From: a virus
Direction: 5' to 3' (one strand)
Length of the DNA: 29,348 nucleotides
IMG/VR virus record: IMGVR_UViG_3300032224_001800
Location: 1 to 29,348 of that record
Shown here: positions 1-5,975 of the stretch, one piece after another
How the letters are laid out: each line of letters opens with the position of its first letter
How positions within the stretch are numbered: the stretch's first letter is position 1
The notes under the pieces: model-generated
What the model was told of the DNA's origin: nothing
The model's database searches: none
What the model saw: only the letters and a program-made list of their open reading frames with translations
Position numbers and translations under genes: made by a program

Positions 1-6
1 AAAATA

Positions 7-57
7 CAACACCGGCAGGGCCGGGGGGAGGGGGCACAGGTCTTAAACCCGGTGTTG
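7..57. repeat. Long-loop inverted repeat at the left end
   Basis: The 9-bp arms CAACACCGG (7-15) and CCGGTGTTG (49-57) are perfect inverted complements separated by 33 bases that are very G-rich on this strand. Read leftward, the second arm is followed by TATTTT, so it could be part of a terminator downstream of the leftward operon, although the loop is unusually long. I see no gene in 1-103 otherwise. Confidence 0.35.
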
Positions 58-103
58 CGCACACTTGTTACGATAGAACCCGCCAAATGGCTGGGAGCGA
101 TTA

Positions 104-448
104 CTACTTCGACCACGTTGGCTCCTGAGGACGACCGGCCCCCTGTGAAAATAAACCGGCTTGCTTTGCCTCTTTGGTCCACTCTTTGCGCGGGCAGGAG
201 AGCCAGCGTTCATGAGCACGCTTCCGAGTCTCCTCGGCGTCTGTGAGGCGTTCTTGGGCCTCTCGGAGACGCCTTGGGTTCTGGCGAAGGGGAGGCAGGT
301 CTCGCCAATAGTCCAAGTCGTTTATGCAATCTCTGAGGCGCGCCCACGCGTATCGGAGGGCCAATTCGGCGGCCTTAAGGTCGTCGCCCTCGGCGCGGGC
401 CGCCTGGATTTCATCTCGGAGATCGACCTCCGCCTGTAGGGCACTCAT
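104..448 (-). CDS. Small coiled-coil protein of unknown function (114 aa)
   Basis: This is the last complete gene of the left operon. The product is highly charged, rich in Ala, Arg, Glu and Leu, and predicted from composition to be mostly helical: residues 1-90 show heptad-like spacing of Leu/Ala among charged residues. The start ATG at 448 overlaps the stop of the preceding gene as ATGA and has a purine-rich GAGGGGG upstream. The C-terminus is basic (KEWTKEAKQ). No family is recognised. Its position at the end of a replication operon suggests an accessory early protein, which is inference only. Confidence 0.6.
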   Translation of the reverse strand: MSALQAEVDLRDEIQAARAEGDDLKAAELALRYAWARLRDCINDLDYWRDLPPLRQNPRRLREAQERLTDAEETRKRAHERWLSCPRKEWTKEAKQAGLFSQGAGRPQEPTWSK

Positions 449-762
449 AGCGCCCCCTCAAATCCCTTCAGATTGACCGTAGGGCTACCAACCACCGATT
501 GACCGGGTGATGCTGCCCCGTTGCCGGAAGAGGCACTGGAAGCGAAAACAGGGGGCGTCCAGTTGATGGGGTACAGACGGCCCGCGTTCTTCCCACCCGC
601 CGAGGGGGCGAGGAGCCCTTTACGGCGAAGGCGATACACTATGTACGACCGGCACTTGGGGTCCATGCTGGCAAGCCCGGCCATACGGAAGACGCTGAAT
701 GACCGCAAGCCAGGGTGAAGGCGGACGATACGCATGATCGCTTCCTCCCTTTTACTCTTCAT
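445..762 (-). CDS. Winged-helix-like DNA-binding protein (105 aa)
   Basis: Residues about 15-70 read like a winged helix: a helix at GLRSFSVFRMAGL, a second at the SYIVYRLRRKGLL recognition-helix position, then a basic wing-like stretch around AGGKNAGRLYPINW. A Ser/Gly/Pro-rich tail follows. The ATG at 762 has AGGAG four bases upstream; an alternative ATG ten codons in (MRIVRL) also has GGGAGG upstream. The gene starts inside the end of the zinc-ribbon gene and ends in an ATGA overlap with the next. The DNA-binding role is inferred from the helix pattern; the target is unknown. Confidence 0.55.
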   Translation of the reverse strand: MKSKREEAIMRIVRLHPGLRSFSVFRMAGLASMDPKCRSYIVYRLRRKGLLAPSAGGKNAGRLYPINWTPPVFASSASSGNGAASPGQSVVGSPTVNLKGFEGAL

Positions 763-1225
763 GTTGCTCCTTTTTGCCGCGTTCTACCGCTGTTAGTGGC
801 CGCCAGTGTCCGCTTGAATCCTGGGCAGTCAGAATATTGTCGATCGTGGCATCTCTCGCCAACCACCCCTCGCACACCTCTCCGATGGGCGTGCCACCAC
901 GGCAGGAGGGGCACTTGAGGGCGGCCTCAATCACCCGTCCTTTCCGCCAGATTGCCACCTCCACCCAGCCAGAAACGCAAGCGGGACACGCACTCGCCGT
1001 CGGGCTGCCCGAGGTGCGGAGGAGATCGAGGAGCCCTTGGAGGGCGTAGGAGCCTGGGCCAGTGATGAATCGGGTCACCGCCAACTCAAGACGATCATCC
1101 GAGGCGGCACTGATGGGGGCATGACGCGCCCACTCATCGGCCTCTCGGTCGATCCATGCTTGCCCCTTGCGCCACCGATGGGCGATGCGATCAAGGGCGG
1201 CGAGGATGGCGATTTTAGTGGCCAC
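752..1225 (-). CDS. Zinc-ribbon protein of the replication operon (157 aa)
   Basis: The C-terminal half has two Cys pairs, CPAC and CPSC, about 25 residues apart around a short beta-like segment (VEVAIWRKGRV), which is a typical zinc ribbon. The N-terminal half is helical and basic (AALDRIAHRWRKGQAW). I chose the GTG at 1225 because it lies in an 11-bp overlap with the preceding gene's stop and has GAGG six bases upstream; the frame stays open further upstream but only inside the preceding gene. Position directly after the helicase-loader-like gene suggests a replication accessory role. No named family is recognised. Confidence 0.6.
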   Translation of the reverse strand: MATKIAILAALDRIAHRWRKGQAWIDREADEWARHAPISAASDDRLELAVTRFITGPGSYALQGLLDLLRTSGSPTASACPACVSGWVEVAIWRKGRVIEAALKCPSCRGGTPIGEVCEGWLARDATIDNILTAQDSSGHWRPLTAVERGKKEQHEE

Positions 1226-1778
1226 GCTTGGCCTCAAGGCGTTTCCGACTTTCAGCCATGAAGTCGACGATCTGGCCCGCCTGCTTGGCTTCGGCCTGGC
1301 GGGACCAAGCGGCAGCGAACCGGCGGCCCATCGAAGCCCGTTCGGCGTCGTGGGTTGCGTTGCAGATCGCCAGCCACCCGCCCGCAGATTCAACACCGTC
1401 TTTCAGGCGTGCCAACGGAAGCTGAAGGCGTTCTGAGAGCAGCTTGGCCCAGTCCTTCTCGTTCCGCCCGATAGAGCCCGCTTGGCGGAGGACTGAGGAC
1501 CAAATATCGCGGCCCGTCAGGGCGTTGTCAGCGGCCAAGGACAACGCTGCTTTTTTGAGGGAGGGGCAATGCCCCAAAACATCGGCAGGGGCAGGCCAGA
1601 AGCGCCCCACCCGAGCGTAAGCCGTGCCAGCCGCCCCCAATTCCTGATCCGAGATATCGGAGCAGAGCAGATCCCAATCCCCAATCAGATCGGCAAAATC
1701 CGACTCAGCCGGAGGATTACCCAGCCGGATACGGGCGAAAAAAGCGAACAGGCTAATAATTGCTTGACGACTGGCCAT
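1215..1778 (-). CDS. Probable helicase loader-like protein (187 aa)
   Basis: The N-terminal 70-80 residues show the pattern of phage helicase loader/inhibitor proteins of the SPP1 G39P type. A helical start (ISLFAFFARI) is followed by an acidic segment with W and D (LIGDWDLLCSDI), then an aromatic-Pro motif RFWPAPADV where that family usually has a PPTPADI-like sequence. The rest is helical with an Ala/Arg-rich end. The ATG at 1778 has an AGGAGGT Shine-Dalgarno five bases upstream. The gene overlaps the end of the iteron-bearing initiator gene by 26 bp, an O-P-like arrangement in which the loader would bring the host replicative helicase to the initiator. The family call rests on motif memory and context, not an alignment. 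Confidence 0.5.
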   Translation of the reverse strand: MASRQAIISLFAFFARIRLGNPPAESDFADLIGDWDLLCSDISDQELGAAGTAYARVGRFWPAPADVLGHCPSLKKAALSLAADNALTGRDIWSSVLRQAGSIGRNEKDWAKLLSERLQLPLARLKDGVESAGGWLAICNATHDAERASMGRRFAAAWSRQAEAKQAGQIVDFMAESRKRLEAKRGH

Positions 1779-2727
1779 CAGAGACCTCCTCAGCGGCAAG
1801 CCGCTGTAATTCAGACATGATACCGTCCTTTTTTGATGCCTTGACGACAACCTGAGCAGGCAAAACCCGTCCATCGGCATCCAACACCGTCCCAGCCCCG
1901 CTCGGAGGCATCGCAGAAGGCCCCGTCCGCCGTTCCTTCGGTGGCACCCATCCCCCCGACCGGAAGGCTTTTACGGTGGCTACCTTCCGATTAATCCCCA
2001 CGATACGCCCCAAGTCCCATTCGTCCAAGGTGGCGGCATCGGTCAAGGTTAGGACCGATGCCAGCCGAAAGGCATTGATAACGGCGCTTGCCGCCCCCAG
2101 ATTCATCCCTGCATTGACCAGGAGGGGCAGCAAGGGCGACTCTTGGGTCTCCTCGGTCTTGGGTGGGGGCGAAATGGACGGCCCGAATTTGACCTCGGAG
2201 ACGCCCTGCTCAGGGGCGGGCTTGCGGCCAATAGACATCCGGCCAGGGTCAGCCGGAGCATGCGCTTTTGGTGGGTTGAGTGGGGGTGGCTCCTCCCCTC
2301 CCCTCTCAATCTTAATCTCTTCTTCTCTCTTAAAAGGATCGCGCGCGCATGAGGCGGTCCGTTTCCGGTCCGATGCTCGGTCCGTTTCCGGTCCGACATC
2401 CACTTTTTTAGCAGGTACATCCTTATTCTCATTGGTCCGATGCTCGGTCCGTTTCCGGTCCGTCGGGCGGTCCGCCACTCGGTCCGACCATGACTTAGGC
2501 ATAGATGCCCCCGCCTCAGCAGCCCAAACCGCCACTTTTGGCATAAACGCCAGTACTCGTCCCTTGCCCCATGCGGTCGCTTTTTGAAAAGCGCATGCGG
2601 AAACGTCCTCTCCCTGATGCCACCGGCCAAGAAGATCCACCCATGCCTCAGCATCGGTCGCAACGTGATCACCGGTGAGGCGTCCGCCGATCCACTGAGG
2701 CACCCGATACCATGCAGCCTCATTCAC
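1753..2727 (-). CDS. Replication initiator-like protein carrying internal iterons (324 aa)
   Basis: The organisation matches phage O-type initiators. Residues 1-80 are a Trp-rich helical domain with a winged-helix look (KATAWGKGRVLAFMPKVAVW). Residues about 81-124 are a low-complexity basic stretch of repeated DRKRT/EHRT units encoded by the iteron array at 2355-2486. A Pro-rich linker follows (residues 140-200), then a C-terminal helical domain near residues 210-270 (LDEWDLGRIVGINRK). The GTG at 2727 overlaps the stop of the upstream gene as GTGA, so translation is probably coupled. The protein would bind its own iterons to open the origin, and the next gene would load helicase. No catalytic motif is visible. 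The initiator role is inferred from iterons, domain layout and the neighbouring loader. Confidence 0.6.
   Translation of the reverse strand: MNEAAWYRVPQWIGGRLTGDHVATDAEAWVDLLGRWHQGEDVSACAFQKATAWGKGRVLAFMPKVAVWAAEAGASMPKSWSDRVADRPTDRKRTEHRTNENKDVPAKKVDVGPETDRASDRKRTASCARDPFKREEEIKIERGGEEPPPLNPPKAHAPADPGRMSIGRKPAPEQGVSEVKFGPSISPPPKTEETQESPLLPLLVNAGMNLGAASAVINAFRLASVLTLTDAATLDEWDLGRIVGINRKVATVKAFRSGGWVPPKERRTGPSAMPPSGAGTVLDADGRVLPAQVVVKASKKDGIMSELQRLAAEEVSDGQSSSNY
2303..2337. other. AT-/pyrimidine-rich segment beside the iterons, candidate unwinding element
   Basis: This stretch inside the initiator gene is much poorer in G than its surroundings (CTCAATCTTAATCTCTTC and the following bases up to TTAAAA). 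It lies about 20 bp from the iteron array. In lambda the analogous A/T-rich tract beside the O-gene iterons is where the duplex opens. The role here is inferred from position and composition. Confidence 0.35.
2355..2486. repeat. Iteron array, candidate phage replication origin
   Basis: CGGTCCG occurs at 2355, 2366, 2378, 2389, 2445, 2456, 2468 and 2480, and TGGTCCG at 2433. This makes two clusters (four and five cores) with spacings of 11-12 bp, about one helical turn. A 29-bp segment at 2367-2395 recurs exactly at 2434-2462. The displacement of 67 bp is not a multiple of three, so the two copies are translated in different frames (GPETDRASD versus DRKRTEHRT). The similarity is therefore kept at DNA level, not protein level. 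A lambda-type origin within the initiator gene is the simplest reading. Confidence 0.65.
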
Positions 2728-2903
2728 GACTGGACCCCAGCGTCATGCTCAATTTTGCTGAGCGGCCCTTCCAAAAGAGCAATGATGAGATCCCGCCTGG
2801 AAACAACCAGGGGGTTTTTGGTAGCCACAACTGGCAACACCCGATCCAGTCGGTCTAAAAGACGCCTAGGGAGGCGTTGAAGAGTGCTATCGGCTGAGTG
2901 CAT
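2724..2903 (-). CDS. Small ribbon-helix-helix-like protein, first gene of the replication operon (59 aa)
   Basis: The sequence STLQRLPRRLLDRLDRVLP followed by a loop and SRRDLIIALLEGPL resembles an Arc/CopG-type fold: a short beta strand with LP, helix, turn, then an SRRD-led second helix. The length is typical for such regulators. I chose the ATG at 2903 because AGAGG lies six bases upstream; a longer version from 2939 would run through the TTGACA promoter-like element. It ends in a GTGA overlap with the initiator gene. It could autoregulate the operon through the GGTATACC palindrome in its promoter. The fold call is tentative. Confidence 0.5.
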   Translation of the reverse strand: MHSADSTLQRLPRRLLDRLDRVLPVVATKNPLVVSRRDLIIALLEGPLSKIEHDAGVQS

Positions 2904-2912
2904 ACCAATCCT

Positions 2913-2939
2913 CTTATAGATGGTATACCGACCTGTCAA
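2913..2939 (-). promoter_or_regulatory. Candidate promoter of the leftward replication operon
   Basis: Read leftward there is a perfect TTGACA (2939-2934), a 15-bp spacer and TATAAG (2918-2913). A perfect palindrome GGTATACC (2922-2929) sits between the two boxes, a good place for a repressor. The spacer is slightly short. The TATAAG overlaps the AGAGG ribosome site of the first gene, so a transcript from here would be nearly leaderless. Confidence 0.45.
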
Positions 2940-3055
2940 CCCAATATCTCAGGTGAACGGTTCTACGACCCAAAAACAAAAAAGCACCGGTCACCCGATG
3001 CCCTTTGGCTCTGCAACACTGACAATCCTCAATACCCCATCCATACCTCAAATTA

Positions 3056-3096
3056 GTGATTGATTTTGAATGTCTGCAACATGCAGACTCAATCAC
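3056..3096. promoter_or_regulatory. Nested double palindrome in an intergenic region
   Basis: An outer perfect inverted repeat GTGATTGA (3056-3063) / TCAATCAC (3089-3096) encloses an inner one, GTCTGCA (3072-3078) / TGCAGAC (3082-3088) around ACA. It lies in the gap between the two leftward operons (2904-3135), which has no supported gene. It could be a composite operator or a processed RNA structure. There is no T-tract, so it is not an ordinary terminator. Confidence 0.45.
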
Positions 3097-3103
3097 CCTA
3101 ACC

Positions 3104-3125
3104 GCCTGACACCCAATCGTCAGGC
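3104..3125. repeat. Intergenic hairpin just past the zinc-motif gene
   Basis: GCCTGAC (3104-3110) and GTCAGGC (3119-3125) form a 7-bp stem with an 8-base loop, 11 bp beyond the stop of the leftward operon. No run of T follows on the minus strand, so intrinsic termination is unlikely. It may protect the 3' end or work with a factor. Confidence 0.35.
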
Positions 3126-3135
3126 ATAGATCACA

Positions 3136-3492
3136 TCAAAAGATCCTCCCCACGTCGATAGCCGCATCAGTCGCCCCATCAGCCCGCCATTGACCCTCAG
3201 GACCGTACAGCGTCCAGAGCCGCCGCCCTGGCAAGGGCTTAGCCGGTCTCTCCAGTCGCCCCAGGAAGCGACCACCCCGCCGAAACAGAGTGCAGACCGC
3301 AGGCTCGACGAGACCGAGCCCGCTAATCTCAACATCCGGAGGCACCCGCAACCGCTCCCGAGTCGCCCGAACGGCATGCCGACAGGGACGGCCAGGCGCA
3401 GCACCACAAACCTCACATGGAATCCATGGTCCCTCAGAGGGAGTGACGTGAACGATCCCATACTCCCCCCACTCAGGGACCGGAGAACTCAT
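3136..3492 (-). CDS. Zinc-motif protein of unknown function (118 aa)
   Basis: Residues 26-39 carry PCEVCGAAPGRPCRH, close to the Cx2CG-x-x-PG-x-x-C pattern of small zinc-binding domains common in phage and bacterial hypothetical proteins. The remainder is Arg- and Gly-rich (FRRGGRFLGRLERPAKPLPGRRLW). The start ATG at 3492 overlaps the exonuclease stop as ATGA, so it belongs to the same operon. Metal binding is inferred from the motif. Nucleic-acid binding is plausible from the basic composition. No further function can be assigned. Confidence 0.6.
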   Translation of the reverse strand: MSSPVPEWGEYGIVHVTPSEGPWIPCEVCGAAPGRPCRHAVRATRERLRVPPDVEISGLGLVEPAVCTLFRRGGRFLGRLERPAKPLPGRRLWTLYGPEGQWRADGATDAAIDVGRIF

Positions 3493-4067
3493 CGGACCCG
3501 CCGCCGCTGAATTTCCACCATGATTTTTGCCGCCGTTTTGGCATCAGCAAGAGCCCGATGTGCAGGCGATTCCATCGGCACCCCGTAAAATTCGGCAGCC
3601 TCACTCAATTTCGGGAATTTGTACTGGCCATTCGAGAACCGAGGCAACGCACCTGCCGCCCCCATCTCAGCATGAGCCTTGCGCATGATGCAGCCGCAAA
3701 AAGGCACCGGTTCAAGGTTCATCCTTAACATCATCTCAACATCAAACCCGAGATTGAAGCTGGTTGAAAACACCTTATCCCCAGCCGGCCCGAGCGCCAG
3801 CATCCATCCCTCAGCCCGTCCTTTTGCCTCCCTGGACTCCAGGCCCTCAGCCCTCAGCATCTCTGGAGTCAGGCCAGAGATGGAGAGCGCCATCGATGCC
3901 CGCTCATCCAAAACATCGGGATAAATCAGGCACTCAAACTGATCGATAATCTCCCCAGAGGTATCGACCAGGACCGCCCCCAGGTCCACCACAGCGGCCC
4001 AGGAGTCCCGAGGGAGGCCAGTGGTCTCAGTGTCCCAAACGATAATCGGCGATGAAAACAACATCAA
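3489..4067 (-). CDS. DnaQ-like DEDDh 3'-5' exonuclease (192 aa)
   Basis: All three exonuclease motifs are present. Exo I is WDTETTGL with D12 and E14, Exo II is NLGFD with D109, and Exo III-epsilon is HRALAD with H170 and D175. These are the four metal-binding acidic residues plus the general-base His of the DEDDh group (DnaQ epsilon, RNase T). The length suits a stand-alone domain. It removes nucleotides from DNA or RNA 3' ends; in a phage it may proofread, process recombination ends or degrade RNA. It overlaps rusA by ATGA on one side and the zinc-motif gene on the other. The fold is confident; the substrate is unknown. Confidence 0.88.
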   Translation of the reverse strand: MMLFSSPIIVWDTETTGLPRDSWAAVVDLGAVLVDTSGEIIDQFECLIYPDVLDERASMALSISGLTPEMLRAEGLESREAKGRAEGWMLALGPAGDKVFSTSFNLGFDVEMMLRMNLEPVPFCGCIMRKAHAEMGAAGALPRFSNGQYKFPKLSEAAEFYGVPMESPAHRALADAKTAAKIMVEIQRRRVR

Positions 4068-4492
4068 ACCACCTCCTCAACAGAAATTAAAACAGACGGC
4101 AACTCCCCCACCGAGCCATACCATCGGGTGACAGAGCCGATCTGTATATGGCAGTCATCCGACACGATCCCGCCACCCTGGAGAGCGTCGCAGACCGCCT
4201 TGAGCACGTTGTCAGCATCGGGCTTAGACCACCGCTTACAACGTCCCCCGCCCCAATCCTCTTTTGAGACCGAGGCAGGCCGAGAAAGAGGACGATCAAA
4301 AATGGCCACGACGGACACCCGGATAGGCCCCTTCCCCATCGGGAAGCCAGCCCGGATCGCCTGATTAGCCAGGATGAGCGCCGCCTTCCGTTTCCAGGCC
4401 ATGTAAGCCTCAGGCATATGGACTCCACGACCCGCAGCCCTCGGTCGTGGGCAGGGGACAGGATCGCCAGGGATGACCAGATCCGCCCTCAT
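4064..4492 (-). CDS. rusA: RusA-family Holliday junction resolvase (142 aa)
   Basis: RusA cuts four-way DNA junctions symmetrically. The N-terminus VIPGDPVPCPRPRA matches the family's opening strand and PxPRPR-type segment. The catalytic region KPDADNVLKAVCDALQ (K90-Q105) holds the paired Asp D92 and D94, with N95 and the following Lys, and GGGIVSDDCHI supplies the third acidic position (D112/D113). The 142-aa length is typical (about 120-150). Overlapping ATGA junctions with both neighbours place it in the leftward recombination/repair operon. It probably resolves recombination intermediates made by the YqaJ-RecT pair encoded divergently. Confidence 0.9.
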   Translation of the reverse strand: MRADLVIPGDPVPCPRPRAAGRGVHMPEAYMAWKRKAALILANQAIRAGFPMGKGPIRVSVVAIFDRPLSRPASVSKEDWGGGRCKRWSKPDADNVLKAVCDALQGGGIVSDDCHIQIGSVTRWYGSVGELPSVLISVEEVV

Positions 4493-5130
4493 GCTCCAAA
4501 CCCCGGAAGTGGTCGCTGCTTCTCTTCTTTTGTGGGGTCCCGACGGCAGATAACCTCGGACGTATCCGAACGGACCTCAACAACCTCCCGAGCCAGTGAA
4601 TCCCACTGGATGACGACCTGCACTTGCCGATCCTCGGCCCCGTCCAACGCCTTCCGACGTTCCCAGCCCGCTGAGGCTTTTAGGGAGTCGATGACCTCCT
4701 TTCTGGCTTTTGCCTCAGCCTTAGCCGCTGCCTCTAGCTCCTCAATTTCCCGATACAGATCCAAGGAGGCGTGAGACGCCGCAGCAACCTCCTCAACCGT
4801 CAATTTCACCGAGAGGCACCTCAGGGTAGTGCCGATGATCTCTAGTGGGGCGACCCCATCCCCAATATCCAGGCGAATTTTCTTGAGGCGATCCAGAACC
4901 AGATCCGCCAGATCCGCCCGGCCGAAGCCCGACCGAAGCCGAGCGGCAACCGCCTCAAGTAGGCTCTCATCAGAGACCTGCTCAAGCTCATCCAAAACCC
5001 CAGGGATCCCGCGAGCCGCAAAGGCCGCGAAAAGCTGCCCTACCAGCCACGCAACGGGCTCAGTCGGTCCAACCGCCCGATCCTCAAGGATCGCATCAAC
5101 AACCTCATCCACCTTCTTTTTACGTGCCAT
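4489..5130 (-). CDS. Phage protein of unknown function with helical/coiled-coil body (213 aa)
   Basis: The start ATG at 5130 follows GAGGA and lies in an 11-bp overlap with the regulator gene; the frame is open further upstream but only within that gene. The product starts MARKKK, continues with acidic helices, has a clear coiled-coil stretch (LYREIEELEAAAKAEAKARK) near residues 130-155, and ends with a beta-like segment and EVRSDTSEVICRRDP, then KEEKQRPLPGFG. That C-terminal pattern (R-x-DT-x-E-V-I...E-x-Q) recurs in many phage proteins of unknown role. It sits directly before rusA, so a DNA-metabolism accessory role is plausible but unproven. Confidence 0.65.
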   Translation of the reverse strand: MARKKKVDEVVDAILEDRAVGPTEPVAWLVGQLFAAFAARGIPGVLDELEQVSDESLLEAVAARLRSGFGRADLADLVLDRLKKIRLDIGDGVAPLEIIGTTLRCLSVKLTVEEVAAASHASLDLYREIEELEAAAKAEAKARKEVIDSLKASAGWERRKALDGAEDRQVQVVIQWDSLAREVVEVRSDTSEVICRRDPTKEEKQRPLPGFGA

Positions 5131-5335
5131 TTTCTTCCTCAGAAACCCCGGACGCGGGGAGCGCCTTGACCGCCGCCAGGATGGCAACGGCCAGGGAATG
5201 ATTGATTTTGCCACCGTCGCGGACTTTCCGAACGGTATTGATCGCGACACCGGTATCTCTGGAGATACCGCGCGCAGTCGCCCCAGAGGGGCCCCAGAGG
5301 GCCCTGATCTGGTCATGGATTTTATCGGTAGACAT
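5120..5335 (-). CDS. Small Cro/CI-like helix-turn-helix regulator (71 aa)
   Basis: Residues 20-40 (ARGISRDTGVAINTVRKVRD) fit a lambda-repressor-type HTH: helix 2 at ARGISRDTG, turn, recognition helix at INTVRKVRDG. A further helix, SLAVAILAAVKALPA, follows. The size is that of Cro or a minimal repressor without a cleavage domain. The ATG at 5335 is preceded by AAGGGGGG and faces the divergent rightward operon. It probably binds the palindrome GGTATC-N6-GATACC at 5402-5419 and the imperfect copy at 5361-5378, controlling both directions. Whether it acts as repressor or Cro cannot be told from sequence. Confidence 0.7.
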   Translation of the reverse strand: MSTDKIHDQIRALWGPSGATARGISRDTGVAINTVRKVRDGGKINHSLAVAILAAVKALPASGVSEEENGT

Positions 5336-5360
5336 GCCCCCCCTTATCGGCACCCCAAGG

Positions 5361-5378
5361 TGTGTCAAGAATGATATA
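5361..5378. promoter_or_regulatory. Imperfect second operator near the regulator gene
   Basis: TGTGTC-AAGAAT-GATATA matches the perfect operator's half-sites (GGTATC/GATACC) at four of six positions on each side with the same 6-bp spacer. The spacer sequence is the reverse complement of that in the perfect site. It overlaps a TTGACA (5368-5363) facing the regulator gene, so it could autoregulate. Confidence 0.45.
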
Positions 5379-5401
5379 TCAAAAATAATACATTGACGAG
5401 A

Positions 5402-5419
5402 GGTATCATTCTTGATACC
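5402..5419. promoter_or_regulatory. Perfect operator-like palindrome in the divergent control region
   Basis: GGTATCATTCTTGATACC has perfectly complementary arms (GGTATCA / TGATACC) around TTCT. A TTGACG (5393-5398) lies just upstream on the plus strand and the rightward operon starts at 5443, so bound protein would block that promoter region. The -10 box is not clear: the best candidates are poor matches. Confidence 0.6.
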
Positions 5420-5442
5420 CCTTGATCGTTCCCAGAGGATCA

Positions 5443-5643
5443 ATGCCACGGTACGATGATGAGCAATTTCGACGGGCTCAAGCCCAATTCGATGAGATGG
5501 AGCAACCATCCGAGGACGATCTACCATCGGATGCAGACGTCCTTGATTTTTGCTGGGGAGAGGATCCCCCAGCCACCCGAACCCAAGCAGCCGCCGCCCT
5601 GGCAGGCATAAGGGGCGGTCTGACTGCCATCGTGCGGCAATGA
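5443..5643 (+). CDS. Small acidic early protein (66 aa), first gene of the recombination operon
   Basis: The ATG at 5443 has AGAGG four bases upstream; an in-frame start at 5422 has no better site. The product is acidic in its first half (EMEQPSEDDLPSDADVLDF) and Ala-rich helical in the second (TQAAAALAGIRGGLTAIVRQ). It ends in an ATGA overlap with the next gene. No family is recognised. As the first gene after the operator region it is expected to be expressed early. Confidence 0.6.
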   Translation: MPRYDDEQFRRAQAQFDEMEQPSEDDLPSDADVLDFCWGEDPPATRTQAAAALAGIRGGLTAIVRQ

Positions 5644-5975
5644 GCGACCGCTACGACAATATGACCATTGAAGAGCTGGCCAGGGAAGCGGCTGCCCGGG
5701 TTGTTCAGGCTGCCGATCGGGGAGAGTCAATCTGGTTCCCTGCTACTGATCTGGTCAAAATCGGGCAGCACGCAGCAGGGTTGAGCCGCCGCCTGGAGGT
5801 GGATCAGGCTGTCATCAAGGCCGCAAAAGCCCTTCATCGGGACTTCATCCAGCTTGTCCAGATGGATGGAGAACCATGCCTGATTTGCGGCAGAACCCAT
5901 CCAGACCCGCATGAGTCCGATTGCACAGCCCTTGCCCTCCGACTGGCCTTGGATGCCCTGGAAGGTGTAGAATGA
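5640..5975 (+). CDS. Protein with Cys/His zinc motif (111 aa)
   Basis: The N-terminal 75 residues are helical (MTIEELAREAAARVVQAAD). The C-terminal part holds CLICGRTHPDPHESDC followed by TALALRLALDALE, a CxxC...H...C arrangement that could bind one zinc. A closely similar arrangement is found in the next gene. Both ends are ATGA overlaps, so it is translationally coupled within the operon. The function is unknown; association with the YqaJ-RecT pair suggests a role in recombination or in protecting phage DNA, which is inference. Confidence 0.65.
   Translation: MSDRYDNMTIEELAREAAARVVQAADRGESIWFPATDLVKIGQHAAGLSRRLEVDQAVIKAAKALHRDFIQLVQMDGEPCLICGRTHPDPHESDCTALALRLALDALEGVE

Noticed and set aside
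30-60. tRNA-like fragment around GTCTTAAACC
   Set aside because: The flanking bases do not form the 5-bp anticodon stem and no acceptor or T-arm is seen.
2355-2486. CRISPR-like repeat array
   Set aside because: Cores are only 7 bp and 11-12 bp apart, with no unique spacers of CRISPR length, and the array lies within a coding region; iterons explain it better.
1976-2587. 203-codon plus-strand frame opposite the initiator gene
   Set aside because: Ser/Arg/Pro-rich antisense shadow with no ribosome site, lying wholly within a well-supported gene.
2914-3096. 60-codon minus frame upstream of the replication operon
   Set aside because: It runs through the promoter and palindromes, has no ribosome site, and its composition is Arg/Cys/His-rich like random sequence.
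3104-3125. Terminator for the 3136-5335 operon
   Set aside because: The hairpin is good but no T-tract follows on the minus strand.
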